Of a stretch of 64,000 nt of DNA, positions 40,401-50,520 are shown in pieces (within the stretch, counting starts at the first letter, position 1; the number at the start of each line of letters is the position of its first letter). The DNA lies in assembly GCF_014621775.1 (NCBI RefSeq), contig NZ_CP061204.1, positions 2,934,501 through 2,998,500 of the forward strand, read 5' to 3'. This stretch comes from Stenotrophomonas sp. 169 (GTDB taxonomy: Bacteria; Pseudomonadota; Gammaproteobacteria; Xanthomonadales; Xanthomonadaceae). The translations under genes and the position numbers were made by a program. Below the pieces are notes generated by a model that had not been told where the DNA came from, did no database searches, and saw only the letters and a list, made by a program, of their open reading frames with translations.

Positions 40401-42409
40401 AACTCGCGTACCAGGGTGACTTTCAGGCCCTTCGCGGGCTGCGGCTTGCCTGCCGCATCCACGCGCATCAGCTCGAAGCGCGCGGTGCCGTTGGCATCTG
40501 CACCGTCGTCAGGGTTGAACAACGGGCGCACGCCGACCAGCGCCGCAGCCGGCCACATCACCCGCTTCAAGGAGCGGTTGACGGTGCGGCCACCGGTTTC
40601 ATACAGGCTGCCCGACAGCACTACCGCCACAGGCGTCTTCGCCTTGGCTGCCTCTTCCGGCAGGTCGATGTCCTGCTTCAGCGAGCCGTTGGCCGGCAGC
40701 TCGGTATCCAGCACATCCTTTGCTTCGCGCGGCAATGCCACGGTCGGGTCGCCGAAGAAATAGCCTGGCAGACCCTCCACCGGCTGTTGCTCCACCGCCA
40801 CGGCCAGGCGCGCGGTCAGCCGATTGCCATCGGCCGGCGCGCCGTACAGATACGCGCCGTCTGCCTGCAGGCGCAGCGCATCGCCCGGCTTGAGGCTTTT
40901 CTGCGGGCTGTCCAGGTCCAGCTTCATGCGCTCCGGCAGGAACTCTTCGATCCGCAGGGTCATGCCCTGGATCGCTTCCTTGCTGGCCGGGTCGGTACGG
41001 AACTCCACCTGCCAGCGGCCTGTCGGCGCGTCGGCGGGGATCAGTTGTTCGAAATTGAAGTATCCCTGCGCGCCCGGCTGCAACTGGGTCTCGCGGAAAA
41101 TCTTGCCGTCGGGCTGCTTCAGGCGCAGGAACACGGGTTGGCGGGCCTTGGCATCCTTTGCATCCTTGCCGGCTGCGACCGGCTTGCCGTCGTTGTCGCG
41201 CAGCAGCGCCGACAGCCTGATCGTTTCTCCCGGGCGATACAGGTCACGCCCGGACCAGGCAAATACATCGAACCAGGCATTGTCGCGGCCGGCGACAGCG
41301 AACTCGCTCAGGTCCAGCGCGGGCTGGTTGAACGGAATGAAACTGGTGTCCTTGCCGCTGCCTGCCACCAGGACGTGGCTGGCATCCAGGGTGTAATCCA
41401 GCAGCGCATTGCCGTTGCCGTCGGTGCTGCCGCGCAGAACGACCTCGCCCTTGCCATCGAGCACGCGCACGTCGACCTTCTTCAGCGGCGAACCGTCCTT
41501 CAACGAGGCGGTATGGACGAACAGCTTGTCCTTGTAGGCCCGCGTATGCAGGCCGATGTCACTGACGCTGAAGAACGCCGTGTCGAACTCGCCATCGAAG
41601 GCACCGGTGCGCTTGAGCACGGCGAAATACAGCCCTGGCTCCTGCAGCTCTTTGATGTCCTGCGTCGGCAGGTAGGTCAGCACGCGTTCGTTCTGCTTGC
41701 CACCCAGGATGAAACGGTTGACGTACACCGGCTCGGCCAGACGGCTGATCGGGGTGCGCTCGCTGTAATCACTGTCCAGCTCCCAGCTGCCACGGCGGCC
41801 GCCGCGCTGGTACTGACTGAAGAACGTGGGCAGCTCCTTTTCGCGGACCCGCAGGAACTCAACGTCCACTTCCGGCACGTTGACCGACACCACGGGCAAG
41901 CCGCGGCTGTCACGGGCCGGCAGAACACTGCCCTGCGAAGCGAAGCCGGCGACCGCCTTCAGCTCACCGCTGAAGACCTTCTGCCGCAGCTCCTTGCCAA
42001 GCCGGCTGCCATCGGCGGCCAGCAGGTCCTCGGATACCACCAGCGAATATTCCTTCGCCGCTTCGACGAACGGATAGCGCAGCGTCCTGCCGTCGTCGGA
42101 CAGGGTCCAGCTGCTGTCTTCGGTGCCGACCTTTTCTTCGAAGCGCACCAGCGCGTCGAAATCCTGCGTACCGACCAGCGGCCGCGAAAACTCCAGTGCC
42201 AGCGACAGACCGTCGTTCTTCTGGTCGGGGTAAGCGCGCAGCAGGACGAACTCGGTCACCTGCTCGGCCTTGGCGGTGATCGCCTCGCCGCTGGCGGCAG
42301 GCAGCTGACCGCTTTCATTGCGGTTGCAGCCGACCAGTCCCGCCAGCAGGCTTCCTCCCAGCAGGGCCGTCGCCCACCCCCATTTCCGAAGCCGCGCAGG
42401 ACCGGTCAT
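37466..42409 (-). CDS. Bacterial alpha-2-macroglobulin lipoprotein (YfhM-like)
   Basis: A 1647-residue periplasmic protease trap. It starts with a lipoprotein signal peptide (lipobox LVGC) and continues with macroglobulin-like domains (MG1 near 50-150, then MG2 to MG6). It carries the thioester motif YGCAEQ in the C-terminal half, followed by the helical thioester domain. The intact CxEQ means it can covalently trap attacking proteases. Members pair with PBP1C, which may repair the wall while the macroglobulin blocks proteases. Here a carbonic anhydrase gene separates the two. A long open frame on the opposite strand across this gene is an artefact. Confidence 0.95.
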   Translation of the reverse strand: MTGPARLRKWGWATALLGGSLLAGLVGCNRNESGQLPAASGEAITAKAEQVTEFVLLRAYPDQKNDGLSLALEFSRPLVGTQDFDALVRFEEKVGTEDSSWTLSDDGRTLRYPFVEAAKEYSLVVSEDLLAADGSRLGKELRQKVFSGELKAVAGFASQGSVLPARDSRGLPVVSVNVPEVDVEFLRVREKELPTFFSQYQRGGRRGSWELDSDYSERTPISRLAEPVYVNRFILGGKQNERVLTYLPTQDIKELQEPGLYFAVLKRTGAFDGEFDTAFFSVSDIGLHTRAYKDKLFVHTASLKDGSPLKKVDVRVLDGKGEVVLRGSTDGNGNALLDYTLDASHVLVAGSGKDTSFIPFNQPALDLSEFAVAGRDNAWFDVFAWSGRDLYRPGETIRLSALLRDNDGKPVAAGKDAKDAKARQPVFLRLKQPDGKIFRETQLQPGAQGYFNFEQLIPADAPTGRWQVEFRTDPASKEAIQGMTLRIEEFLPERMKLDLDSPQKSLKPGDALRLQADGAYLYGAPADGNRLTARLAVAVEQQPVEGLPGYFFGDPTVALPREAKDVLDTELPANGSLKQDIDLPEEAAKAKTPVAVVLSGSLYETGGRTVNRSLKRVMWPAAALVGVRPLFNPDDGADANGTARFELMRVDAAGKPQPAKGLKVTLVRELRDYHWAFNDNRWDYDFTRRFENKDTRTVDAGTSAVAFDVPVEWGEYRVDVFDPATGLTSRYPFRAGWSWGDDNRGLDARPDKVKLALDKTGYKAGDTLEVTVTPPHAGRGVLMVETDRMIYVQDIDAKPGSTFKIPVTADWERHDVYITALVFRGGSAPSKVTPARAVGVVHVPMDRKARTVAVGLVAPKQMRPEQDLPVTVSAPQLAGKSAYVTVSAVDVGILNITRFPVPDAAAHFFAQRRLGIDAYDIYSRVIESFDGSSGKLKFGGDMALAALPQAKRPTARVQTVDLFTGPVQLDAKGNARIRLKVPDFNGTLRVSALVYSDDHYGKRDVETVVRAPILAEASMPRVLAPGDRSTVTLDVQNFTGKPGQFNVRVDTDGPLSLGEGTRSVQLAADAKSTLSFPLSARDGHSVAKVRVRVEGNGFKADRRYELPVRAAWPQVLRSQVRTLDPLAAVNLDSTLLDGLMAESVTARLLVSPLPPIPFASALQGALNYPYGCAEQTTSKGYAALILDQATSSMLGADGLDAKVRRERMEGAFGRLASMQVANGNFSMWGDDGYVNPWLTPYITEFLLDARDAGFAVPDNVLQKALNRLSEDLLSGGNQFYGQDRRDNLKFANQAYSGYVLARVNRAPLGTLRTLYDNERAKAIGGLPLVHLGVALSLQGDRKRGEAAIAAGFAKPSSERPSYFGDYGSAIRDDALMIALTHEHGLATSAWDARSVDLGRELDARRNSGWMWLSTQEQVAIARLGKALAANQKKRVAGELVIGAQSEVISERRLFGRSFDAAQLASGVRFNPTGEPPMFASIDVAGIPRTAPAPDNSVIGVERSWFGTDGKPWTPRPLKEGEALIVRVTVTPDGTMPDALLTDLLPAGLEIENFNLGDAKQWADVVVDGIGINDRSDAAQVQHEEFRDDRYVAALKLSRGSKATVFYLVRAVTPGTYTVPPSLVEDMYRPQLRGVGRSNPSTITVVQP

Positions 42410-42494
42410 GTCGTCACTCCTTGAACAAGGAGGGCATTATGCCCCTCCCTGCACCGGTAGTGACGGCTGCTGGCCGTCATCCGTCATCCGACAG

Positions 42495-42523
42495 GGTAGT
42501 GAGAGCCGCTGGCCGGCACTACC
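42495..42523. repeat. GTAG-type palindrome, diverged copy
   Basis: GGTAGTGAGAGCC ... GGCACTACC keeps the GTAG ends with a diverged centre (GCTGGCC). It lies in the 117-bp gap between the prpF stop and the alpha-2-macroglobulin start. A related half-site (CGGTAGTGACGGC) lies about 40 bp away. Confidence 0.5.
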
Positions 42524-42526
42524 GCT

Positions 42527-43711
42527 TCAAAGCGTGTCGGCCGGCACCCGCACCGTGCCTTCCATCAACACCCGTGCGGTGCGGCTCATGATGGCCTTGG
42601 TCACTACCCACTGGCCGTCGACCTGCGACGCCTGGGCCCCCACCCGCAACGTGCCGGACGGATGGCCGAAGGTGATGGCCTCGCGCGTGCCGCCGCCTGC
42701 CGCCAGGTTGACCAGCGTGCCAGGAATGGCCGCGGCCGTGCCGATCGCCACTGCGGCCGTTCCCATCATCGCGTGGTGCAGCTTGCCCATCGACAGCGCG
42801 CGCGCATGCAGGTCGATGGCGGTGGCCGCAATGGTCTTGCCGCTGGACGAAACGAAGTCCTGCGCCGGGGCCACGAACGCCACCTTGGGCGTGTGCTGTC
42901 GCGTTGCGGCCTGTGACACGTCTCCGATCAGGCCCATGCGCACGGCACCCTGGGCGCGGATCGCCTCGAATTTCTCCAGCGCTGCGCGGTCCTCGTTGAT
43001 TGCCGGCTGCAGTTCCGTCCCCGTGTAGCCAAGGTCTGCCGCGTTGAGGAAGATGGTGGGGATGCCCGCCGTGATCATCGTGACCTTGAACGTGCCGACA
43101 CCGGGCACCTCCAGGTCATCCACCACATTACCGGTCGGGAACAGGGCCGCGCCTTCGTCACCATCGGACGGGTCCAGGAACTCCAGCTGGATCTCCGCCG
43201 CCGGGAAGGTCACGCCGTCCAGCTCGAAGTCGCCCATTTCCTGCACCTCGCCATTGCGCATCGGCACATGGGCGATGATCGTCCTGCCGATGTTGGCCTG
43301 CCAGATGCGCACCGTGCACACGCCGTCACGCGGCACGCGCGACGGATCGATGAAGCCATTGCTGATGGCGAAAGGACCGACGGCGGTGCTCAGGTTGCCG
43401 CAGTTGCCACTCCAATCCACGAATGCGGTGTCGATGGAGACCTGGCCGTAAAGGTAGTCGACATCATGGTCCGGCACGCTGGCGCTGGAGATGATCACGC
43501 ACTTGCTGGTGCTGGACGTCGCCCCGCCCATGCCGTCGGTGTGCTTGCCATACGGATCCGGCGAGCCGATCACCCGCATCAGCAGCGCATCGCGCCCCGG
43601 GCCGGGAAGCTGCGCGGCGAACGGCAGGTCCTGCAGGCGGAAGAACACCCCCTTGCTGGTGCCGCCACGCAGGTACGTGGCGGGAATGCGGCGCTGCGGG
43701 AGATCATTCAT
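42527..43711 (-). CDS. prpF: 2-methylaconitate cis-trans isomerase
   Basis: A 394-residue PrpF-family protein. Its start MNDLPQRRIPATYLRGGTSK and the motif GGTSKG are diagnostic. It isomerises the 2-methylaconitate made by AcnD so that hydration yields 2-methylisocitrate. It lies 28 bp downstream of acnD and is the last gene of prpB-prpC-acnD-prpF. ATG 43711 is chosen at the start of conserved sequence, and the frame upstream to 43795 overlaps acnD. Confidence 0.95.
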   Translation of the reverse strand: MNDLPQRRIPATYLRGGTSKGVFFRLQDLPFAAQLPGPGRDALLMRVIGSPDPYGKHTDGMGGATSSTSKCVIISSASVPDHDVDYLYGQVSIDTAFVDWSGNCGNLSTAVGPFAISNGFIDPSRVPRDGVCTVRIWQANIGRTIIAHVPMRNGEVQEMGDFELDGVTFPAAEIQLEFLDPSDGDEGAALFPTGNVVDDLEVPGVGTFKVTMITAGIPTIFLNAADLGYTGTELQPAINEDRAALEKFEAIRAQGAVRMGLIGDVSQAATRQHTPKVAFVAPAQDFVSSSGKTIAATAIDLHARALSMGKLHHAMMGTAAVAIGTAAAIPGTLVNLAAGGGTREAITFGHPSGTLRVGAQASQVDGQWVVTKAIMSRTARVLMEGTVRVPADTL

Positions 43712-43739
43712 GAGACAGGATCCTGGAGGAATGAAGGCA

Positions 43740-46370
43740 TCAGGCGACCTGGGTCGCCTCGAGGAAATCCTGCGCAAAGCGCTGCAGCACCCCACCGGCC
43801 TCGTAGATGGACACCTCTTCGGCGGTATCCAGGCGGCAGGTCACCGGCACCATCACCTGGCCCCCGTCGCGGCGATGGATCACCAGCGTCAGCTCGGCCC
43901 GTGGCACGCGCTCGCCGACCACATCGAACGTCTCGGTGCCATCGATGCCCAAGGTCAGGCGGGTAACACCCGGCTTGAACTCGAGCGGCAGCACGCCCAT
44001 GCCGATCAGGTTGGTGCGGTGGATGCGCTCGAAGCCCTCTGCCGCGATCGCCTCCACGCCGGCGAGTCGTACGCCCTTTGCCGCCCAGTCACGCGAACTG
44101 CCCTGCCCATAATCGGCACCCGCGATGATGATCAGCGGCTGCTTGCGCTGCATGTAGGTCTCGATCGCTTCCCACATGCGCAGTACCTGGCCTTCCGGCT
44201 CCACGCGCGCCAGCGAGCCCTGCTTCACCACGCCGTCCACCACCGCCATCTCGTTGATCAGCTTCGGGTTGGCAAAGGTGGCACGTTGGGCGGTCAGGTG
44301 ATCGCCGCGATGGGTCGCATAGGAATTGAAGTCCTCCTCGGGCAGGCCCATCTTCGCCAGGTACTCACCGGCTGCGCTGCTGGCCAGGATCGCATTGGAC
44401 GGCGAAAGATGATCGGTGGTGATGTTGTCACCGAGCACCGCCAGCGGCCGCATGCCCGTCAGGCTGCGCTCGCCCGCCAGCGCACCTTCCCAGTACGGCG
44501 GTCGGCGGATGTAGGTGCTCTGCGGCCGCCAGTCGTACAACGGACTGATCGGCGCACCGTGCTCCACCTTGAAGGTGAACATCGGCTCGTACACCTTGCG
44601 GAACTGTTCCGGCTTGACGCTGGCCTTGACCACCGCATCGATCTCTTCGTCGCTCGGCCAAAGGTCCTTCAAGGTGATCGGGTTGCCCAACGCATCCGTG
44701 CCCAGTGCATCTTTCTCGATGTCAAAGCGCACCGTACCGGCGATGGCGTAGGCCACGACCAGCGCCGGCGACGCAAGGAAGGCCTGCTTGGCGTAAGGAT
44801 GGATGCGGCCATCGAAGTTCCGGTTGCCCGACAGCACCGCCGTGGCATACAGGTCGCGGTCGATGATTTCCTGCTGGATCACCGGATCCAGCGCGCCGCT
44901 CATGCCGTTGCAGGTGGTGCAGGCGAATCCCACGATGCCAAAACCCAGCTGCTCCAGCTCGACCAGCAGATCGGCCTCTTCCAGGTACAGTTGCACGGCC
45001 TTGGAACCGGGGGCCAGCGAGCTCTTCACCCAGGGCTTGCGCGTCAGGCCGGCACGGTTCGCGTTGCGCGCAAGCAGCGCCGCGCCGATCACATTGCGCG
45101 GATTGCTGGTATTGGTGCAGCTGGTGATCGCGGCGATGATGACCGCGCCGTCAGGCATCAGGCCGTCGGCCTGCTCGACCCTGCCGGACGCCAGCTTGGC
45201 CTCGTCGGAAATACCGCGTGCGGCCAGCTCGCTGGTGGCGACGCGCTTGTGCGGGTTGGACGGTCCCGCCATGTTGCGCACCACGCTGGACAGGTCGAAC
45301 TGCAGCACACGCTCGTACCGCACCTGCCCCAGGTCGTCGGACCAGAGGCCGGTCGCCTTCGCATAGGTCTCCACCAGTTCGATCTGGGCCTCTTCGCGTC
45401 CGGTCAGGCGCAGGTAGTCCAGCGTCTGCTGGTCGATGGAGAACATCGCAGCGGTCGCGCCGAACTCCGGCGTCATGTTGGATATCGTCGCGCGGTCGCC
45501 GATGCTGAGCGCGCTCGCACCCGCGCCGAAGAACTCGATCCATGCACCCACCACGCGCGACGCGCGCAGGAACTCGGTCAGCGCCAGCACGATGTCGGTG
45601 CAGGTGATGCCCGGCTGCGGTCGACCCGTCAATTCCACCCCGATGATATCCGGCAGGCGCATCCACGAAGCACGACCGAGCATCACACTCTCTGCTTCCA
45701 GGCCACCGACACCGATGGCGATCACCCCCAGTGCGTCCACGTGCGGGGTGTGGCTGTCGGTGCCGACGCAGGTATCCGGGAACGCGACGCCATCGCGTAT
45801 CTGGATCACCGGCGACATCTTTTCCAGGTTGATCTGATGCATGATCCCGTTGCCCGGCGGAATCACGTCAACGTTCTCGAAGGCCTTCTTGGTCCAGTTG
45901 ATGAAGTGGAACCGGTCTTCGTTGCGGCGGTCCTCGACGGCGCGATTACGCGCGAACGCGGCCTTGTCGAAGCCGGGATACTCCACGGCCAGCGAGTGGT
46001 CGACGATCAGCTGGGTGGGCACCACCGGATTGATCCGGGCCGGGTCACCGCCCGCATCGGCGATGGCATCACGCAGCCCGGCCAGGTCCACCAGGGCGGT
46101 CTGGCCGAGGATGTCATGGCACACCACGCGCGCGGGGAACCACGGGAAGTCGAGGTCCTGGCGGCGCTCGATCAGCTGCCGCAGGGACGGCTCCAACATG
46201 GCCGGGTCACAACGGCGCACCAGGTTTTCAGCCAGCACGCGCGACGTATAAGGCAGCGCGGCATAGGCACCGGGCTGGATCGCGTCGATCGCAGCACGGG
46301 TATCGAAATAGTCCAGCGTCGTGCCGGCGAGGGGCTTGCGGTATTCGGTGTTCAAAACGGGGCTGTTCAT
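43740..46370 (-). CDS. acnD: Fe/S-dependent 2-methylisocitrate dehydratase AcnD
   Basis: An 876-residue aconitase-family enzyme that dehydrates 2-methylcitrate in propionate breakdown. Iron-sulphur ligands are in SCTNTSNP and FACTTCNGMSG, and the swivelling C-terminal domain has GADYGQGSSRDWAAKG. The presence of prpF directly downstream identifies AcnD rather than housekeeping aconitase. ATG 46370 begins the conserved N-terminus. It is separated from prpC by 133 bp that contain two strong hairpins. Confidence 0.95.
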   Translation of the reverse strand: MNSPVLNTEYRKPLAGTTLDYFDTRAAIDAIQPGAYAALPYTSRVLAENLVRRCDPAMLEPSLRQLIERRQDLDFPWFPARVVCHDILGQTALVDLAGLRDAIADAGGDPARINPVVPTQLIVDHSLAVEYPGFDKAAFARNRAVEDRRNEDRFHFINWTKKAFENVDVIPPGNGIMHQINLEKMSPVIQIRDGVAFPDTCVGTDSHTPHVDALGVIAIGVGGLEAESVMLGRASWMRLPDIIGVELTGRPQPGITCTDIVLALTEFLRASRVVGAWIEFFGAGASALSIGDRATISNMTPEFGATAAMFSIDQQTLDYLRLTGREEAQIELVETYAKATGLWSDDLGQVRYERVLQFDLSSVVRNMAGPSNPHKRVATSELAARGISDEAKLASGRVEQADGLMPDGAVIIAAITSCTNTSNPRNVIGAALLARNANRAGLTRKPWVKSSLAPGSKAVQLYLEEADLLVELEQLGFGIVGFACTTCNGMSGALDPVIQQEIIDRDLYATAVLSGNRNFDGRIHPYAKQAFLASPALVVAYAIAGTVRFDIEKDALGTDALGNPITLKDLWPSDEEIDAVVKASVKPEQFRKVYEPMFTFKVEHGAPISPLYDWRPQSTYIRRPPYWEGALAGERSLTGMRPLAVLGDNITTDHLSPSNAILASSAAGEYLAKMGLPEEDFNSYATHRGDHLTAQRATFANPKLINEMAVVDGVVKQGSLARVEPEGQVLRMWEAIETYMQRKQPLIIIAGADYGQGSSRDWAAKGVRLAGVEAIAAEGFERIHRTNLIGMGVLPLEFKPGVTRLTLGIDGTETFDVVGERVPRAELTLVIHRRDGGQVMVPVTCRLDTAEEVSIYEAGGVLQRFAQDFLEATQVA

Positions 46371-46444
46371 GGCTGGCTCTTGATCGTTGGCGGGCCGGGT
46401 GTCGCATCGCCGGCAAACAGGGCGCTGCGACGCCAGAACGAAGC

Positions 46445-46495
46445 CGGGACGGCCAGGCCGTCCCGCTCCGCAGTGCACCCTTTACGCGGGTGCAC
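46445..46495 (-). other. Two tandem hairpins between prpC and acnD
   Basis: CGGGACGGCC-A-GGCCGTCCCG (46445-46465) and GTGCACCC / GGGTGCAC around TTTACGC (46473-46495) are perfect stems. No T-tract follows, so they are unlikely to stop transcription fully. They may stabilise or process the mRNA and set different levels of PrpC and AcnD. Confidence 0.55.
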
Positions 46496-46503
46496 ATCAT
46501 GCA

Positions 46504-47661
46504 TCAGGCGCGCTTGTCGATCGGCACGAACGCCTGGTCTTCCGGACCGGTGTAGTTGGCACTCGGACGGATGATCTTTCCATCGATGCGTTGCTCGATG
46601 ACATGCGCACTCCAACCGGAGGTGCGTGCGATGACGAACAACGGGGTGAACATCGCCGTCGGCACGCCCATCATGTGGTAACTGACCGCACTGAACCAGT
46701 CCAGGTTGGGGAACATCTTCTTGATGTCCCACATCACCGTCTCGAGACGTTCGGCGATGTCGTACATCTTCGTGCTGGACTGTTCTTCGGACAGCTCGCG
46801 GGCCACGTCCTTGATCACCTTGTTGCGTGGATCGGACACCGTGTACACCGGATGGCCGAAACCGATCACCACTTCCTTGCGCTCCACGCGTGCCTTGATG
46901 TCGGCCTCCGCCTCATCGGCCGTGTCGTAACGCTTCTGCACTTCGAACGCCACTTCATTGGCGCCGCCGTGCTTCGGGCCGCGCAAAGCGCCGATGCCGC
47001 CCGCGATGGCGCTGAACATGTCGCTGCCCGTACCGGCGATCACGCGGCACGCGAACGTGGACGCATTGAACTCGTGCTCGGCGTAAAGAATGAGCGACGT
47101 ATGCATTGCCTTCACCCACGAATCCTGCGGCTTCTCGCCGTGCAGCAGGTGCAGGAAATGGCCACCGATGGAGTCATCGTCGGTTTCCACATCGATGGCG
47201 CGACCGTTGTGGCTCCAGTGGTACCAGTACAGCAGCATCGAACCGAGGCAGGCCATCAGCTTGTCGGCGATGTCACGCGCGCCCGGATGATTATGGTCGT
47301 CCTTCTCCGGCGATACGCAGCCGAGCACGGACACGCCCGTGCGCATCACGTCCATCGGGTGGGCCGACGGCGGCAGCTCTTCCAGCGCGGCCTTGACCGA
47401 CGCCGGGATGCCGCGCAGTGCCTTCAGCTTGGCCTTGTAAGCGACCAGCTCGGCCCGGGTGGGCAGCTTGCCGTGCACCAGCAGGTGGGCGATTTCCTCG
47501 AACTCGCTGGTCGTGGCCAGGTCCAGGATGTCGTAGCCCCGGTAGTGCAGATCATTGCCACTGCGGCCTACAGTGCACAGGGCGGTGTTGCCGGCGGCGG
47601 TGCCGGACAGCGCGACGGACTTCTTCGGCTTGAAGGTCGGGGTAGCGGTGGTTTCGTTCAT
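46504..47661 (-). CDS. prpC: 2-methylcitrate synthase
   Basis: A 385-residue citrate-synthase-family enzyme that condenses propionyl-CoA with oxaloacetate. Active-site segments are visible: [25 protein letters not shown] and [14 protein letters not shown]. The short length and the DHNHPGARD region fit methylcitrate rather than housekeeping citrate synthases. It starts 30 bp after prpB and belongs to the prp operon. Confidence 0.96.
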   Translation of the reverse strand: MNETTATPTFKPKKSVALSGTAAGNTALCTVGRSGNDLHYRGYDILDLATTSEFEEIAHLLVHGKLPTRAELVAYKAKLKALRGIPASVKAALEELPPSAHPMDVMRTGVSVLGCVSPEKDDHNHPGARDIADKLMACLGSMLLYWYHWSHNGRAIDVETDDDSIGGHFLHLLHGEKPQDSWVKAMHTSLILYAEHEFNASTFACRVIAGTGSDMFSAIAGGIGALRGPKHGGANEVAFEVQKRYDTADEAEADIKARVERKEVVIGFGHPVYTVSDPRNKVIKDVARELSEEQSSTKMYDIAERLETVMWDIKKMFPNLDWFSAVSYHMMGVPTAMFTPLFVIARTSGWSAHVIEQRIDGKIIRPSANYTGPEDQAFVPIDKRA

Positions 47662-47691
47662 GGTTTTCCTCCCGGAAATCGTGAGAGCAGG

Positions 47692-48582
47692 TTACTTCCT
47701 GGCGGCGAACAGCGCATCAAGCTGCTGCTCGAACGCGTGGTAGCCAATGCGGTCATAGAGTTCATTGCGCGTCTGCATGGCGTCGACCACGCTGCGCTGG
47801 TGGCCGTCGCGGCGCACCGCTTCGTACACGTTCTCGGCGGCCTTGTTGGCGGCGCGGAAGGCGGACAGCGGGAACAGCTGGATGGCCACACCCGCAGATG
47901 CCAGCTCATCGCGACTGAACAACGGCGTAGCGCCGAACTCGGTGATGTTGGCAAGCACCGGCACCTTCACCGCATCGACGAAACGACGATAGGTCTCCAG
48001 ATCATAGGCCGCCTCGGCGAAGATGCCGTCGGCACCCGCTTCGACACAGGCGATGGCGCGCTCGATCGCGGCGTCGACGCCATCCACCTGGATCGCATCG
48101 GTGCGCGCGATCAGGAAGAACGCCGGATCCGTCTTGGCATCGGCTGCGGCTTTCACGCGGTCCACCATTTCCTCCTGCGACACGATCTCCTTGCCGGGAC
48201 GATGACCGCAGCGCTTTGCGCCGACCTGATCCTCGATATGGCAGGCGGCGGCGCCGGCCTTGATCAGCGACTTGACCGTGCGCGCGATGTTGAACGCGCT
48301 TGGCCCGAAGCCCGTATCGATGTCCACCATCAACGGCAGGTCACAGACATCGGTGATGCGGCGGACATCGATCAGCACGTCTTCAAGCGTATTGATGCCC
48401 AGGTCCGGCAGGCCCAACGATCCGGCCGCGACGCCGCCACCGGACAGGTAGATGGCACGGTAGCCGGCGCGCTTGGCCAGCAGCGCGTGGTTGGCGTTGA
48501 TAGCGCCAATCACCTGCAGCGGAGATTCGGCCGCGAGCGCGTCGCGGAATCGGGTGCCAGCGGATACGGGAGAGGCAGTCAT
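47692..48582 (-). CDS. prpB: 2-methylisocitrate lyase
   Basis: A 296-residue enzyme of the isocitrate-lyase/PEP-mutase family that splits 2-methylisocitrate into pyruvate and succinate. The catalytic [10 protein letters not shown], the metal-binding DIDTGFG and the N-terminal [13 protein letters not shown] are present. It is the first gene of the prp operon, 33 bp downstream of a sigma-54 promoter sequence, and divergent from prpR. Confidence 0.96.
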   Translation of the reverse strand: MTASPVSAGTRFRDALAAESPLQVIGAINANHALLAKRAGYRAIYLSGGGVAAGSLGLPDLGINTLEDVLIDVRRITDVCDLPLMVDIDTGFGPSAFNIARTVKSLIKAGAAACHIEDQVGAKRCGHRPGKEIVSQEEMVDRVKAAADAKTDPAFFLIARTDAIQVDGVDAAIERAIACVEAGADGIFAEAAYDLETYRRFVDAVKVPVLANITEFGATPLFSRDELASAGVAIQLFPLSAFRAANKAAENVYEAVRRDGHQRSVVDAMQTRNELYDRIGYHAFEQQLDALFAARK

Positions 48583-48615
48583 GAAGCGATCCTTTCAGTG
48601 GTCAGGGTAACAAGC

Positions 48616-48631
48616 GCAAACTCCGTGCCAA
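48616..48631 (-). promoter_or_regulatory. Sigma-54 (RpoN) promoter of prpB-prpC-acnD-prpF
   Basis: Read on the minus strand, the sequence is TTGGCACGGAGTTTGC. This matches the -24/-12 consensus TTGGCACG-N4-TTGC with the required 10 bp between the GG and GC elements. It lies 33 bp before the prpB ATG. The divergent regulator is a sigma-54 activator with an intact GAFTGA motif, which fits. Confidence 0.9.
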
Positions 48632-48683
48632 CTGCCAAGCCATTGATTTGAATGACAACATACCTGCTAGGCAATGGAACATA

Positions 48684-48713
48684 TGAAACACTGAAACACC
48701 TGTATCATGAAAC
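48684..48713. promoter_or_regulatory. TGAAAC repeats, probable PrpR activator sites
   Basis: Three direct copies of TGAAAC start at 48684, 48692 and 48708, spaced 8 and 16 bp apart. They lie between prpR and the sigma-54 promoter, about 55-95 bp upstream of the -24 element, where an enhancer-binding activator would sit. Their proximity to the prpR start also allows autoregulation. Binding by PrpR is inferred from position. Confidence 0.55.
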
Positions 48714-48737
48714 GCCTCTCTCGATGAGCCGGTCGTG

Positions 48738-50315
<1,578 letters not shown>

Positions 50316-50327
50316 CCCCCCGCCTCC

Positions 50328-50352
50328 GATAGAGCCGACTTCAGTCGGCTGC
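50328..50352. repeat. SMAG repeat, forward copy 1 of a four-copy cluster
   Basis: GATAGAGCCGACTTCAGTCG followed by GCTGC. The 8-bp arms AGCCGACT/AGTCGGCT surround TC. The first bases diverge from GGTAG. It is followed by the spacer CCGTCGCGTAACGCCTA, which resembles the spacers of the other copies. Confidence 0.85.
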
Positions 50353-50376
50353 CCGTCGCGTAACGCCTAGCCTCCG

Positions 50377-50400
50377 GTAGAGCCGACTTCAGTCGGCTGC
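50377..50400. repeat. SMAG repeat, forward copy 2
   Basis: GTAGAGCCGACTTCAGTCGG followed by CTGC. It is in the same orientation as copy 1, and the spacer CCTTCGCGTAACGCC follows. Confidence 0.9.
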
Positions 50401-50415
50401 CCTTCGCGTAACGCC

Positions 50416-50439
50416 CAGCCGACTGAAGTCGGCTCTACC
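50416..50439. repeat. SMAG repeat, reverse copy 3
   Basis: CAGCCGACTGAAGTCGGCTC followed by TACC, the reverse complement of copies 1 and 2. It is separated from copy 2 by 15 bp, so copies 2 and 3 form a larger inverted pair. Confidence 0.9.
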
Positions 50440-50466
50440 CTTCTGCGCTGCCCTTCGCGTAATGCC

Positions 50467-50490
50467 CAGCCGACTGAAGTCGGCTCTACC
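50467..50490. repeat. SMAG repeat, reverse copy 4
   Basis: Same orientation and sequence as copy 3, after the spacer CTTCGCGTAATGCC. The four copies fill the gap between prpR and pdxH, which converge. Confidence 0.9.
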
Positions 50491-50520
50491 CACGCGCGGA
50501 TGCGGCGCAACGTGGGGCAA

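Noticed and set aside
37448..42424. A 1658-codon open frame on the plus strand opposite the alpha-2-macroglobulin gene
   Set aside because: It mirrors the minus-strand gene codon by codon in high-GC DNA, and its product is rich in His, Gln and Arg with no domain. The minus-strand product has a lipobox, MG domains and a thioester motif.
43491..46574. A 1027-codon plus-strand frame opposite acnD
   Set aside because: It is antisense to a clear aconitase-family gene with Fe-S motifs and has no recognisable domain of its own.
50328..50490. Short regular repeats near 50.4 kb considered as a CRISPR array
   Set aside because: The units are palindromic GTAG elements in both orientations with similar spacers. 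A CRISPR array has same-direction repeats and unique spacers, and no cas genes are present.
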